A stretch of DNA of 64,000 nt from Leifsonia soli (GCF_013408745.1 NZ_JACCBJ010000001.1:868001-932000); one strand, 5' to 3'. Numbered from the stretch's first letter, positions 1-8,946 are shown. Notes: a model not told the origin generated them from the sequence alone. Numbers and translations are program-made.

Positions 1-337
1 CGCGTCGATGGGGCAGCTGCTCCTCACCGCGGGCACCAAGGGCAAGCGCTACATCACCCCGAACGCACGCGTTCTTCTGCACCAGCCGCACGGCGGGTTC
101 GGCGGAACGGCGAGCGACATCCAGACCCAGGCTCAGCTCATCATCGACATGAAGAACCGCCTCGCCCAGATCACCGCTGAGGCGACCGGCAAGTCGGTCG
201 AGCAGATCAACGCCGACGGCGACCGCGACCGCTGGTTCACCGCTCAGGAGGCGCTGGAGTACGGCTTCGTCGACCACATCCGGGAGTCGGCCCTCGACGT
301 CTCGGGCGGCGGCGGAACCGAGCCGGAGTCCAAGTAG
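1..337 (+). CDS. clpP1: ATP-dependent Clp protease proteolytic subunit, C-terminal part (ClpP1)
   Basis: Serine peptidase subunit of the Clp protease, a cytoplasmic barrel fed by ClpX or ClpC. The gene begins before the window; the reading frame opens at base 2, so only the last third is seen. The first two codons, A-S before MGQLL, match the ClpP active-site ASM motif, placing the catalytic Ser at bases 5-7. The His of HQP lies 25 residues later (bases 80-82) and the Asp of DRDRW 49 residues after that (227-229), which is the family spacing. It is followed 31 bp later by a second clpP, as in actinobacteria, where the two subunits form a mixed tetradecamer. Confidence 0.95.
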   Translation, partial: ASMGQLLLTAGTKGKRYITPNARVLLHQPHGGFGGTASDIQTQAQLIIDMKNRLAQITAEATGKSVEQINADGDRDRWFTAQEALEYGFVDHIRESALDVSGGGGTEPESK

Positions 338-368
338 CAGGCCGCTGAATAGGAATAGGACAAATTCG

Positions 369-1037
369 ATGAACACCCCCATGCTCGGCGGTCAGGCCTT
401 CAGCGGCGTTCAGGCGCCCGGCGCCCGCTACATCCTCCCCAGCTTCGAGGAGCGCACGGCGTACGGCTACAAGCGTCAGGACCCGTACGCGAAGCTCTTC
501 GAGGACCGCATCATCTTCCTCGGCGTGCAGGTGGACGACGCGTCCGCCGACGACATCATGGCCCAGCTCCTCGTGCTGGAGAGCCAGGACCCGGACCGCG
601 ACATCGTCATGTACATCAACTCGCCCGGTGGCTCGTTCACCGCGATGACGGCGATCTACGACACGATGCAGTACATCCGTCCGCAGATCCAGACCGTCGT
701 GCTCGGCCAGGCCGCATCGGCCGCCGCCGTGCTGACGGCCGCCGGCACCCCCGGCAAGCGTCTGGCGCTGCCGAACGCCCGCATCCTCATCCACCAGCCC
801 GCCGTCGGCGAGGCCGGACAGGGGCAGGCGTCCGACATCGAGATCCAGGCCAACGAGATCATGCGGATGCGCACCTGGCTGGAGGAGACGCTCTCGAAGC
901 ACTCCAACCGCTCGGTGGAGCAGGTCAACAAGGACATCGACCGCGACAAGATCCTGTCGGCGGCCGAGGCCCTCGAGTACGGCCTGATCGACCAGGTGCT
1001 CACCAGCCGCAAGTCGCTTCCGGCGCTGGTCAAGTAA
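369..1037 (+). CDS. clpP2: ATP-dependent Clp protease proteolytic subunit ClpP2
   Basis: Second ClpP subunit, 222 residues. The catalytic triad is visible as Ser117 (GQAASAA), His142 (ILIHQP) and Asp191 (DIDRDK), with the 25- and 49-residue spacing of the family; NSPGG at 84-88 matches the conserved segment near the oxyanion hole. An N-terminal extension of about 20 residues precedes the mature-like sequence and may be a propeptide. It lies 31 bp after clpP1 and is probably cotranscribed. A strong hairpin follows the stop, so clpX downstream probably has its own promoter. Confidence 0.96.
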   Translation: MNTPMLGGQAFSGVQAPGARYILPSFEERTAYGYKRQDPYAKLFEDRIIFLGVQVDDASADDIMAQLLVLESQDPDRDIVMYINSPGGSFTAMTAIYDTMQYIRPQIQTVVLGQAASAAAVLTAAGTPGKRLALPNARILIHQPAVGEAGQGQASDIEIQANEIMRMRTWLEETLSKHSNRSVEQVNKDIDRDKILSAAEALEYGLIDQVLTSRKSLPALVK

Positions 1038-1051
1038 GCCGCGACACCCGC

Positions 1052-1087
1052 AACGGGGTGGCCGTCCTCACGGGCGGCCACCCCGTT
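1052..1087 (+). terminator. Hairpin terminator after clpP2
   Basis: A perfect 13-bp inverted repeat, AACGGGGTGGCCG at 1052-1064 and its complement at 1075-1087, with a 10-nt loop. There is no T-run after it, as is common in high-GC actinobacteria. It starts 15 nt after the clpP2 stop. Confidence 0.75.
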
Positions 1088-1216
1088 CGTGCGTCCGGCG
1101 GGAGTCATCTGCTGTGAGCAGAACCGCCGCGTGAACGAAAACGGCCGGGCTGCGCATCATTGTCGTCCGCACGGGTTAGGCTCGTCTGAACAGACCCGAA
1201 GAAGGAGGGGAGAGGG

Positions 1217-2491
1217 ATGGCACGCATCGGGGAAAGCGCCGATCTGCTCAAGTGTTCCTTCTGTGGCAAGAGCCAGAAGCAGGTCCAGCAGCTCATCGCT
1301 GGTCCTGGCGTGTACATCTGCGACGAGTGCGTCGAGCTCTGCAACGAGATCATCGAGGAGCGACTCGCCGAGGCGGGTGAGGAGGCATCGAGCGAGTTCG
1401 ACCTTCCGAAGCCCAAGGAGATCTTCGGGTTCCTGGAGGAGTACGTCATCGGCCAGGAGCAGGCCAAGCGCGCTCTGGCCGTCGCGGTGTACAACCACTA
1501 CAAGCGCGTCCGCGCCCGGCAGAGCCTCACGGCCGCCGACACGATGGACGACGTCGAGATCGCGAAGTCGAACATCCTGCTGATCGGCCCGACCGGCTGC
1601 GGCAAGACGTACCTCGCGCAGACGCTGGCCCGGCGCCTCAACGTGCCGTTCGCGGTCGCCGACGCGACCGCCCTCACCGAGGCCGGCTACGTCGGAGAAG
1701 ACGTCGAGAACATCCTCCTCAAGCTCATCCAGGCCGCCGACTACGACGTCAAGCGGGCCGAGACGGGCATCATCTACATCGACGAGGTCGACAAGATCGC
1801 CCGCAAGGCCGAGAACCCGTCGATCACGCGCGACGTCTCCGGCGAGGGCGTGCAGCAGGCGCTGCTGAAGATCCTCGAGGGCACGGTCGCGTCGGTCCCG
1901 CCGCAGGGCGGTCGCAAGCACCCGCACCAGGAGTTCATCCAGATCGACACGACGAACGTGCTGTTCATCGTGGCGGGCGCGTTCGCCGGGCTGGAGGAGA
2001 TCATCTCCTCGCGTGCGGGCAAGAAGGGCATCGGCTTCGGCGCCCCGCTGCACTCCAAGGGCGACGACATCAACCTCTTCAGCGAGGTGCTGCCGGAAGA
2101 CCTGCACAAGTTCGGTCTCATCCCCGAGTTCATCGGCCGGCTCCCGGTCGTCACGACGGTGACGCCGCTCGACCAGGATGCGCTGATGCAGATCCTCACC
2201 GAGCCGAAGAACGCGCTCGTGCGGCAGTACCAGCGCATGTTCGAGCTCGACGGTGTTCAGCTGGAGTTCGATCACGCCGCTCTCGAGGCGATCGCCGATC
2301 TCGCGGTGCTCCGCAAGACCGGTGCCCGTGGCCTCCGCGCCATCATGGAGGAGGTGCTCGGCCCGATCATGTTCGAGGTGCCGTCCAGCTCCGAAGTGGC
2401 CCGTGTGGTCGTGACGAAGGAGGCGGTGCTCGAGAACGCGGCGCCGACTATCGTCCCGCACCGCCCGCGGCGGGAGGAGAAGTCGGCGTAA
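1217..2491 (+). CDS. clpX: ATP-dependent Clp protease ATP-binding subunit ClpX
   Basis: AAA+ unfoldase that threads substrates into ClpP. It has 424 residues. The N-terminal zinc-binding domain shows Cys13, Cys16, Cys35 and Cys38. Walker A is GPTGCGKT (124-131), the GYVG pore loop is at 157-160 and Walker B is IYIDE (186-190). The IGF tripeptide that docks on ClpP is at 272-274. The start follows an AAGGAGGGGAG ribosome site. The 3' end overlaps the convergent ClC gene by 44 bp, so the two genes share antisense 3' ends. Confidence 0.97.
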   Translation: MARIGESADLLKCSFCGKSQKQVQQLIAGPGVYICDECVELCNEIIEERLAEAGEEASSEFDLPKPKEIFGFLEEYVIGQEQAKRALAVAVYNHYKRVRARQSLTAADTMDDVEIAKSNILLIGPTGCGKTYLAQTLARRLNVPFAVADATALTEAGYVGEDVENILLKLIQAADYDVKRAETGIIYIDEVDKIARKAENPSITRDVSGEGVQQALLKILEGTVASVPPQGGRKHPHQEFIQIDTTNVLFIVAGAFAGLEEIISSRAGKKGIGFGAPLHSKGDDINLFSEVLPEDLHKFGLIPEFIGRLPVVTTVTPLDQDALMQILTEPKNALVRQYQRMFELDGVQLEFDHAALEAIADLAVLRKTGARGLRAIMEEVLGPIMFEVPSSSEVARVVVTKEAVLENAAPTIVPHRPRREEKSA

Positions 2492-3749
2492 CCGCCGGCT
2501 CCCGGATCAGCATCTCCGGCGCCTTCGTCACCATCAGCCAGGTCGGAAGCACGACCAGGCACAGGATCGGCAGGATCAGCAGGTTCTGTGTGACGGCGAC
2601 GCCGATGAAGATGGCGATCCAGCCGTCGCGCGCGATGGCCAGGGTCAACCCGAACACGCCGGCAGCGACGGCGATCTGCACGGGCACACCCGGAACCAGC
2701 GCGTTCGCGAGCGTGCCGACGGCCGCGCCGATGAACACGGCCGGGAAGATGCGGCCGCCGCGGAATCCGGAACCCGCGGCCACGAGCAGGGCGGCGAGCT
2801 TGACCACGAGGATGAGCACCAGCTGACCCGCCGTGTAGTCGGCCCGTGAGGTGACCAGCTCGCTCATCTGTGTCAGCCCTTTGAACAGGGTGATCGGTCC
2901 GCCCAGAGCGCCGAGGCCGCCCAGAACGGCGCCGCCCAGCACCGTGATCAGCAGGGGGTGCCGGAGGGCGTGGAAGCCGCGGTGGACCAGCGGAAACAGG
3001 TACACGCCGACCAGGCCGATCGCGGTGGCGATGACCCCGATGACCAGCGCGGCGAGCACATCCCACCCGGTGACCGTCGTGTAGGCGGGCATCGGGATCG
3101 CGAAGTGCGGATGCGCCAGGAACGTCATCGTCAGCGACCCGGCCGCCGCCGAGACGAGCGGCAGGAACAGCTTGTCCCAGAGCGCGCCCCCGCCCTTCAC
3201 CGCTGCGACCATCCCGGTGAAGACCAGTGCGGCCGCCACAGGCGTACCGAACAGGGCGCCGATGGTGCCGGAGGCGGCCATCATCATGACGATGCGCGTC
3301 GGGACGGCCTTCCAGACGCGCGCGACGAGCGCGACCATCAGGCTCGTGTTGATTGCGATGATCGGATTCTCGGGCCCCAGGCTGACGCCGCCCGCCAGCC
3401 CCAGCACGGCGGCGAGGGCGAGCGAGGGCACGACGGCGGGGCGAAGCGGCGGCGCCACCAGCTCGGTGGTGGCCGAGTCCGGCCCGGCGTGACCCGGGAC
3501 GAGCCACACCGTCAGTCCGACCGCCGCTCCCGTGACGGTGAGGACGGCGAAGATCCACCAGCCGGAGGACGGGTCGATGCCGAGAGCCTGCGGCAGACCC
3601 GTCCACACGCCGTCCTCGATGAGACCGGCCAGTTCCTCGATCGCCCACAGGGCGAGCGCGCTGACCACCCCGACCACCACAGCCGGGATGCTGAGCAGCA
3701 CCAGCTGCCGCACCGAAGGCGCCGTGAGCTCCGGCTCCGTCGTCGTCAT
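2448..3749 (-). CDS. ClC-family chloride channel/antiporter
   Basis: Multi-pass membrane protein of 433 residues that moves chloride or a related anion, possibly in exchange for protons. The ion-binding signature appears as [10 protein letters not shown] with the gating Glu at about residue 127, and the C-terminal motif as [14 protein letters not shown]. Many hydrophobic segments cover the whole length and no CBS domain is present. I chose the ATG at 3749 because TCAGGAGGGG lies just before it; a GTG 21 nt upstream would put that ribosome site inside the gene. It overlaps the clpX 3' end by 44 bp. A palindromic repeat cluster (3771-3825) sits directly upstream. Confidence 0.88.
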   Translation of the reverse strand: MTTTEPELTAPSVRQLVLLSIPAVVVGVVSALALWAIEELAGLIEDGVWTGLPQALGIDPSSGWWIFAVLTVTGAAVGLTVWLVPGHAGPDSATTELVAPPLRPAVVPSLALAAVLGLAGGVSLGPENPIIAINTSLMVALVARVWKAVPTRIVMMMAASGTIGALFGTPVAAALVFTGMVAAVKGGGALWDKLFLPLVSAAAGSLTMTFLAHPHFAIPMPAYTTVTGWDVLAALVIGVIATAIGLVGVYLFPLVHRGFHALRHPLLITVLGGAVLGGLGALGGPITLFKGLTQMSELVTSRADYTAGQLVLILVVKLAALLVAAGSGFRGGRIFPAVFIGAAVGTLANALVPGVPVQIAVAAGVFGLTLAIARDGWIAIFIGVAVTQNLLILPILCLVVLPTWLMVTKAPEMLIREPAVTPTSPPAAGGAGR

Positions 3750-3770
3750 CGTCGCCCCTCCTGAATGCAC

Positions 3771-3825
3771 TCAGGCGCTGAGTGCGCTCAGCGCCTGAGA
3801 GCACTCAGCGCGCGAATGCGCTCAG
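3771..3825. repeat. Palindromic CTCAG repeat cluster upstream of the ClC gene
   Basis: A perfect 12-bp inverted repeat (TCAGGCGCTGAG at 3771-3782, complement at 3787-3798, spacer TGCG) is followed by further CTCAGCG units to about 3825. It lies 22 bp upstream of the ClC start and 33 bp beyond the dcp stop, both leftward genes. It could end dcp transcription or act as an operator for the channel gene. Confidence 0.6.
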
Positions 3826-3857
3826 CGTAGAGGGTGGCCGACGAGGCGGGCTAGGGC

Positions 3858-5897
3858 TCAGTTGTCGAGGCCGCGGCGCTTCAGCAGCGGCTCGATCTCG
3901 GCGTCGCGGCCCCGGAAGTCGCGGTACGCCTCCAGCGGGTCCTTCGAACCGCCGACGCCGAGGAGCCGCGAACGGAACCGGTCGCCGTTCTCCCGCTTCA
4001 GTCCGCCGTTCTCGCGGAACCACTCCACGGTGTCGGCGTCCAGGACCTCGCTCCAGATGTAGGAGTAGTACCCGGCGTCGTAGCCGCCCGAGAAGGTGTG
4101 CGCGAAGTACGTGCTGGCGTAGCGCGGCGGGACGGCCGGGTTGTCCAGTCCGACGTCCGCGAGCGCCTGCGCCTCGAAGGCCGCGACGTCCTCGACCGCG
4201 TCGTCCGCGGTGATCCGGTGCCACGCCTGGTCGAGCAGGGCGGCCGCGAGGTACTCGCTGGTGGCGAAACCCTCGTTGAACGACTCGGACGCGTGCAGCT
4301 TGTCGACGAGCTCCTGCGGCATGCGCTCACCCGTCCGGTGGTGGACGGCGTAGTTCTCGAGCACCTCGGGCCACAGCATCCACATCTCGTTGACCTGGCT
4401 CGGGAACTCGACGAAGTCGCGGAACACGTTCGTGCCGGCGAACCGGGGATAGGCCACTCGCGCGAACAGGCCGTGCAGCGCATGCCCGAACTCGTGGAAG
4501 AGGGTGTTCGTCTCGTCGTACGTGAGCAGGGTCGGCTCGCCCGCGGCGGGCTTCGGCACGTTGAGGTTGTTGACCACGACGGTCGGCGTGTCGAGGAGGG
4601 CGGACTGCGAGATGAGCGGGTTCATCCAGGCGCCGCCGCGCTTCGAGTCGCGCGTGTACAGGTCGAGGATGTACAGGCCGAGCTCCGAGCCGTCCTCGTT
4701 GCGGGCCTCGAAGACGCGGGCGTCGGGGTGGTAGGCCACGAGATCGGGCCGCTCGGTGAAGGTGATGCCGTAGAGACGGTTCGCCGCGTAGAAGACGCCG
4801 TCGCGCAGCACGCGCTCTGCCTCGAAGTACGGGCGCATCGCGGCGAAGTCGACGTCGAACTTCTCCGCGCGCACCTTGCCGGTGAGGTGGGCCCAGTCCC
4901 AGGCCTCCACGGTCTCGTCGTCGCCGAGCTGACGCTGCAGGTCCGCCTGCTCGGCGCGGGCGTTGCGCGCCGCCGCCGGGGCGAGGCGGCCGAGCATGTC
5001 GGCGACGGCCTCCGGCGTGCGCGCGGTCTGGTCGGCCGTGACGTACGCGGCGTGGGTGTCGAAGCCGAGCAGGCGCGCCCGCTCGGCACGCAGACGGGTG
5101 ATCTCGAGCACCAGGTCGCGGTTGTCGTTGTCGCCTCCACGGATGCCGCGGGCGCGGGAGGCGGCCATGATCCGCTCACGGCTCTCGCGCCGGGTGAGGT
5201 CGGCGAGCCACGGGTGCCCGGTGGGGAGGACCAGCGTGACGACGTATTTGCCGTCGAGTCCGCGTTCGGCGGCGGCCTGGGCGGCAGCGGACAGCTCGCC
5301 TTCACCGAGGCCGTCGAGCTCCTCGGCGCTGTCGAACACGACCGCGAGCTCGTTGGTGTCGGCGAGGAGGTTCTTCTCGAACCGTGTGGTCAGGGTCGAC
5401 AGCCGCTGGTTGTACTCGCGCAGCCGCTCCTTGTCGGCGTCGTCGAGACCGGCGCCCGCCAGGGTGAACTCGGTGTAATAGCGCTCGACGAGGTAGCGCG
5501 ACTCCGGGTCGAGACCCAGCTCGTCGAGCCGAGCGTGGAGGGATGCGATGCGCGCGTACAGCTCCGGGTTCAGGCGGATCGCATCCTGGTGGGCCGCCAG
5601 CCGCGGCGCCATCTCCTCCTCCAGGGCGTTCGTGAAGTCCGTGCTGTCGCTGGAGCTCTTGTTGAAGAACACCTCGGCGACACGCTGGAGGGTCTGGCCG
5701 GAGCGCTCGAGCGGCAGCATCGTGTTCTCGAAGGTGGCGGGCTCGCCGGCCGCGACGATCGCGTCGATCTCGGCCAGCTGCTCCTCGAAGCCGCGCTCGA
5801 AGGCCGGCCGGTAGTGCTCGTCGCGGATGTCGGCGAACGGGGGCAGCTGGTAGGGGAGGGTGCTGGGGGAGAAGAAGGGATTCGCGGTGTCGGCCAT
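3858..5897 (-). CDS. dcp: M3-family metallopeptidase, peptidyl-dipeptidase Dcp-like
   Basis: Cytoplasmic zinc peptidase of 679 residues that trims short peptides, removing dipeptides from the C-terminus if it works like E. coli Dcp (about 680 residues). The start NPFFSPSTLPYQLPPF and the following helices resemble Dcp. The zinc site is HEFGH (His468, Glu469, His472), with a third ligand probably Glu497 in FVEFPSQ. There is no signal peptide. No ribosome site precedes the ATG; TAGGCT lies exactly 6 nt before it (5904-5909), so the mRNA is probably leaderless. It is divergent from the ArsR-type gene, and the shared space holds five 14-bp repeats. Confidence 0.9.
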   Translation of the reverse strand: MADTANPFFSPSTLPYQLPPFADIRDEHYRPAFERGFEEQLAEIDAIVAAGEPATFENTMLPLERSGQTLQRVAEVFFNKSSSDSTDFTNALEEEMAPRLAAHQDAIRLNPELYARIASLHARLDELGLDPESRYLVERYYTEFTLAGAGLDDADKERLREYNQRLSTLTTRFEKNLLADTNELAVVFDSAEELDGLGEGELSAAAQAAAERGLDGKYVVTLVLPTGHPWLADLTRRESRERIMAASRARGIRGGDNDNRDLVLEITRLRAERARLLGFDTHAAYVTADQTARTPEAVADMLGRLAPAAARNARAEQADLQRQLGDDETVEAWDWAHLTGKVRAEKFDVDFAAMRPYFEAERVLRDGVFYAANRLYGITFTERPDLVAYHPDARVFEARNEDGSELGLYILDLYTRDSKRGGAWMNPLISQSALLDTPTVVVNNLNVPKPAAGEPTLLTYDETNTLFHEFGHALHGLFARVAYPRFAGTNVFRDFVEFPSQVNEMWMLWPEVLENYAVHHRTGERMPQELVDKLHASESFNEGFATSEYLAAALLDQAWHRITADDAVEDVAAFEAQALADVGLDNPAVPPRYASTYFAHTFSGGYDAGYYSYIWSEVLDADTVEWFRENGGLKRENGDRFRSRLLGVGGSKDPLEAYRDFRGRDAEIEPLLKRRGLDN

Positions 5898-5903
5898 AGG
5901 CCC

Positions 5904-5909
5904 AGCCTA
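5904..5909 (-). promoter_or_regulatory. Leaderless -10 element of dcp
   Basis: TAGGCT on the minus strand, 6 nt before the dcp ATG at 5897, with no Shine-Dalgarno between. Its geometry matches the other TANNNT-6-start elements in this window. Confidence 0.6.
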
Positions 5910-5927
5910 GACAACCGGTGGTGCCGC

Positions 5928-5988
5928 TTGCAAAGGAATCATTGCAAAGGTCCAATTGCAAAGAAGTAGTTGCAAAGAAGTCTTTGCA
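5928..5988 (+). repeat. Five TTGCA(AAG) direct repeats with exact 14-bp period
   Basis: TTGCAAAG begins at 5928, 5942, 5956 and 5970, and a fifth TTGCA begins at 5984. The fourth and fifth copies also form a perfect palindrome, TGCAAAGAAGTCTTTGCA (5971-5988; 7-bp arms, 4-nt spacer). The array fills the space between dcp and the ArsR-type gene and ends 5 nt before the latter's -10 element. It is most simply an operator array for that regulator. Confidence 0.85.
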
Positions 5989-5992
5989 CTCG

Positions 5993-5998
5993 TATCCT
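5993..5998 (+). promoter_or_regulatory. Leaderless -10 element of the ArsR-type regulator
   Basis: TATCCT lies 6 nt before the ATG at 6005 and directly after the repeat array. No ribosome site is present. Confidence 0.6.
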
Positions 5999-6004
5999 GG
6001 TCCC

Positions 6005-6673
6005 ATGACCAACCAGGAACAGCCCGAGCAGACCGACCAGTCCGGGCAGAGCGAGCAGCCGGCCGGCGTCGCCGGGGGAGCCTCCCGCTACGAGGAGGCC
6101 CTGGGCATGGCGGCGCTGCGGGCCCTGGCGCATCCACTCCGCGTCGAGCTCATGAACGAGCTGTCCGACTTCGGCCCGGCCACGGCGAGCATGCTGGCCG
6201 AGCGCCTGGGGGAGTCGAGCGGCGCGACTAGCTACCACCTCCGGCAGCTGGCGAAGCACGACATCATCGTCGAGGACACCGAGCGGGGCTCCGGCCGGGA
6301 GCGCTGGTGGCGCATGGCGCCCGGCGGCGTCACGATCGGCTCCGCCGAGACGCTGGCCACGCCGGCCGGCCGGGAGGCCAGCGAGCTGATCTCGCTCGGC
6401 TGGCAGCAGAACAACGAGCGTCGCCTGGCGTCCTTCCTCCGTCGTGGTCTCGACACCTTCGGGTTCGACTGGATGGAGTCCAGCACCCTGTCGACCTCGC
6501 ACCAGGAGCTCACCCGCGAGCAGCTCGCCGAGTTCGGCCGCGAGTACTACGCCCTGCAGGAGCGCCTCAAAGAGAAGTGGAAGGCCGAGACCCCGGAGGG
6601 GGAGGCCGCCGACCGCAAGCGCGTCCAGATCCAGTTCAACGCCTTCCCGCTCGTGGAGCAGGAGGACCGCTGA
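6005..6673 (+). CDS. ArsR-family winged-helix transcriptional regulator
   Basis: DNA-binding regulator of 222 residues. After a Gln/Glu-rich N-terminus, residues about 30-95 read as an ArsR-like winged helix (ALAHPLRVELMNEL, then ESSGATSYHLRQLAKHDII). The C-terminal half is Glu/Arg-rich and helical, of unknown sensing role; no Cys-based metal site is visible. The frame is open back to 5918, but the ATG at 6005 is chosen because TATCCT sits 6 nt before it and the repeat array would otherwise be coding. Its stop overlaps the next start (TGATG), so it is translationally coupled to an MFS exporter that it probably controls. Confidence 0.85.
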   Translation: MTNQEQPEQTDQSGQSEQPAGVAGGASRYEEALGMAALRALAHPLRVELMNELSDFGPATASMLAERLGESSGATSYHLRQLAKHDIIVEDTERGSGRERWWRMAPGGVTIGSAETLATPAGREASELISLGWQQNNERRLASFLRRGLDTFGFDWMESSTLSTSHQELTREQLAEFGREYYALQERLKEKWKAETPEGEAADRKRVQIQFNAFPLVEQEDR

Positions 6674-7938
6674 TGTCCGCTCCCGTAACGCGCACGCCGC
6701 TCGGCGCGGGCTTCGGCCGGCTGTGGACGGCGGCGATCGCCAGCAACCTGGCCGACGGCCTGGGTCGCACGGCCGTCCCGCTGATCGCGACGACACTGAC
6801 CCGCGACCCCGCGCTGATCGCCGGGGTGAGCGCCGTGACGTTCCTGCCGTGGCTGCTGTTCGGCATCCCGGCCGGCATGCTCTTGGACCGGGTCGACCGC
6901 CGCGTCGCCATGGCGGTGGCCAACTCGCTGCGCTTCGCGGTGGCCGCCGTGCTCGCGATCCTCATCACCACGGACGCCCTGACGATCTGGCTGCTCTACG
7001 CCTGCGTGCTGGCGTTCGGGCTCGGCGAGACCGTGTTCGACAACGCGACCTCGACCGTCGTCCCCGCGCTCGTCTCGCGGGATCAGCTGGACCGCGCGAA
7101 CGGGCGGATGCAGTCGGCCGAGATCACCATCCAGAACTTCATCGCCACGCCGATCGCCGGCTTCCTGTTCGCCGTGGCGATCGTGCTGCCAGTCTGGCTG
7201 ACCGGCGCCGGGTTCCTTGTCGCGGGGATGCTGGCGCTCAGCATCCCGGCCGCCGCCGCCCACGCCGCGCACCAGGGCGAGCCGGGCGAGCACGGGACGA
7301 CCGAGCCGCGCCCGACGCTCTCCGCGGTCGTCGGGTTCCTCTGGCAACAGCGCTTCCTGCGGTGGATGATCCTGCTCACCTCGACGACCGCGTCCGCGCT
7401 GGCGTTCGCGCAGGGCAGCGTCGTGCTCCTGCTGCTGCAGACCTTCTCGGTTCCCGCGGCGCTGATCGGCGTCGTCACCGCGGCCGTCGGCGTCGGGGCG
7501 CTCGTCGGAGCCCTCGTCTCGAGCCGTTTCGTCGAGCGGTTCGGCCGCGGCCGTGTCATGTTCTGGGCGATCCTCGTCAGCGGCGTCGGCATCCTCGGCG
7601 TCGGGGTCACGGCGAACGTCTTCATCGCCATCGGCGCGTACGCGATCGGCGCCTTCGGCGTCGCGGTCTGGAACGTGCCGTGGGGCGCGCTCCGTCAGGC
7701 GATCATCCCGAACGCCATGCTCGGTCGCGCGCTCGGAATCGTCCGCACCCTCGGCTGGGGGCTCACACCCATCGCCACCGTCCTGGGCGGCTTCGTCGCC
7801 CGTATCGACCTCCGGCTGCCGTTCGTCATCGGCGGTGGGCTGGTGGTCGTCCTGACGCTCGTCGCGTCACGTCTGATCCTGTCGGCGTCCGTGCAGACGC
7901 CGGCCCACGAACCCGTCCCGGAAGGACAACCGTCATGA
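6673..7938 (+). CDS. MFS transporter, probable drug or metabolite exporter
   Basis: A 421-residue membrane protein with about 12 hydrophobic segments in two halves. GMLLDRVDRR after the second helix is the MFS loop motif. The start overlaps the regulator's stop by 1 nt. Its stop overlaps the next small gene by 4 nt, giving a three-gene unit. Regulator-exporter coupling suggests efflux of a compound sensed by the ArsR-type protein; the substrate cannot be told from sequence. Confidence 0.85.
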   Translation: MSAPVTRTPLGAGFGRLWTAAIASNLADGLGRTAVPLIATTLTRDPALIAGVSAVTFLPWLLFGIPAGMLLDRVDRRVAMAVANSLRFAVAAVLAILITTDALTIWLLYACVLAFGLGETVFDNATSTVVPALVSRDQLDRANGRMQSAEITIQNFIATPIAGFLFAVAIVLPVWLTGAGFLVAGMLALSIPAAAAHAAHQGEPGEHGTTEPRPTLSAVVGFLWQQRFLRWMILLTSTTASALAFAQGSVVLLLLQTFSVPAALIGVVTAAVGVGALVGALVSSRFVERFGRGRVMFWAILVSGVGILGVGVTANVFIAIGAYAIGAFGVAVWNVPWGALRQAIIPNAMLGRALGIVRTLGWGLTPIATVLGGFVARIDLRLPFVIGGGLVVVLTLVASRLILSASVQTPAHEPVPEGQPS

Positions 7939-8120
7939 CCGCCGTCCTGGTCACCACGTACCGCCCGTTCACCCACCGCGTCGCCCTGCGGGTAGGCCGC
8001 GCCCTCACCGCGTGGGGTGCTCGTCCACTGCCGCACGGCCTCGGCCACGCCGACCGGGTGGAGCGCATCGAGCGCACCCGCGACACCGCGGCGCTCACGC
8101 TGCCGCAGCTGCCGCGCTGA
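7935..8120 (+). CDS. Small hypothetical protein coupled to the MFS exporter
   Basis: A 61-residue basic protein beginning MTAVLVTTYRPFTHRVALRV and rich in Arg, Leu and His. It has no membrane segment or known motif. Its ATG overlaps the MFS stop by 4 nt (ATGA), and the codon use fits the genome, which supports translation. I do not recognise the family. Confidence 0.6.
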   Translation: MTAVLVTTYRPFTHRVALRVGRALTAWGARPLPHGLGHADRVERIERTRDTAALTLPQLPR

Positions 8121-8130
8121 CGCCTCGGCG

Positions 8131-8403
8131 CTACGCTTCGTCCGCGTCGTAGTCCGACGTGTCGGCCTCGATCGTCTGCGTGATCGTGGCCGAGTCCTCC
8201 TGGGGGTTGTACCGGATCTCGGTGCCGTCGTCGAGCGTGACGACCGGCTTGGCCTCCAGCCAAGTGAGGGTCCAGCTCCAGCCCGTCGTCTCCACATCGG
8301 TGGCGACGAGCTCCTCCTCGACGGTCTGCACGGCGTACGCGACGACCTCGGGGAGGGAGGCGGGAGTCTGCTCGCCGACCGCCCAGCGCGTCCCGAGCTG
8401 CAT
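8131..8403 (-). CDS. Hypothetical acidic protein
   Basis: A 90-residue acidic protein (about MQLGTRWAVGEQTPASLPEV to a Asp/Glu-rich end) with Trp residues in the middle and no recognised domain. Its ATG overlaps the stop of the upstream acetyltransferase by 1 nt (TGATG on the minus strand), so it is probably translated by coupling. An upstream extension of the frame to 8526 lies inside the acetyltransferase and is not needed. Confidence 0.7.
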   Translation of the reverse strand: MQLGTRWAVGEQTPASLPEVVAYAVQTVEEELVATDVETTGWSWTLTWLEAKPVVTLDDGTEIRYNPQEDSATITQTIEADTSDYDADEA

Positions 8404-8876
8404 CAGGCGTTCCCCGCCTGTGCGCGGGCGGCCGCCAGGTCGATCTCGTACGTCACCCATGACGTGCGGCTCGCGACCTGGTCGTACAGCTTCTGCGCGT
8501 CGGTGTTGTCCTGCGCGGTGATCCACTGCACCACACCGAGCCCGCGCTCCTCGGCGAGGGAGCGGGCGGTCTGGATGAGCGCGCCGCCGACACCCTTGCC
8601 GCGCTCCTCCTCGACGACGAACAGGTCGTCCAGGAACAGTCCGCGGTCGCCTTCGAGCGGGCGCGCGAACTCGCGCACGTGGGCGAGCCCGACGATGCGG
8701 TCGCCGTCGACGGCGACGTAGCCGTCCTCCTCGTGGTCGTCATCGGTGAGCCAGGACCACAGGACCAGGGCCTTCTGGTCCGTCAACTGGGTGTCGTAGA
8801 ACTCGGCGTACTTCGCGTACACATCGAGCCAGGCGAAGAAATCGCCGTCCTTGACCGGTCGAACCTCGATCGACAT
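8403..8876 (-). CDS. GNAT-family N-acetyltransferase (copy A)
   Basis: A 157-residue acetyl-CoA-dependent transferase. The acetyl-CoA binding motif reads VEEERGKGVGGALI at about 88-101, with a preceding beta strand LFLDDLFV. GGAGGAA lies 6 nt before the ATG. It is closely similar over its length to the next gene upstream (FFAWLDVYAKY against FFTWLDLYAGY; GLAHVREF.RPL in both), so the two look like tandem duplicates. The acceptor substrate is unknown. Confidence 0.85.
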   Translation of the reverse strand: MSIEVRPVKDGDFFAWLDVYAKYAEFYDTQLTDQKALVLWSWLTDDDHEEDGYVAVDGDRIVGLAHVREFARPLEGDRGLFLDDLFVVEEERGKGVGGALIQTARSLAEERGLGVVQWITAQDNTDAQKLYDQVASRTSWVTYEIDLAAARAQAGNA

Positions 8877-8946
8877 GGATTCCTCCGTTCGCGTTTCGCG
8901 CCCGGCTGTGAGTCCGGTGCGTGCTCCGACCATATAACGGTCGGGT

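Noticed and set aside
1184..1195. GTCTGAACAGAC as a clp regulator site upstream of clpX
   Set aside because: Only 5-bp arms and no match I can recall to the ClgR or LexA consensus.
1157..2461. 434-codon open frame antisense to clpX
   Set aside because: Lies wholly opposite clpX, is rich in His, Arg and Leu as expected from a high-GC shadow, and has no domain or ribosome site.
3747..3770. GTG at 3770 as the ClC start
   Set aside because: It would place the excellent ribosome site TCAGGAGGGG inside the gene; ATG 3749 is better.
4098..5969. 623-codon open frame antisense to dcp
   Set aside because: Val/Gly/Glu/Arg-rich shadow of the M3 peptidase gene, whose zinc motif settles the coding strand.
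5928..5988. CRISPR-like array
   Set aside because: Repeat is 8 bp with 6-bp gaps; far too short for CRISPR, and no cas genes are present.
5918..6004. Upstream start for the ArsR-type regulator
   Set aside because: The extra 29 residues would be encoded by the repeat array and contain SLQRSNCKE-type junk; the leaderless signal supports 6005.
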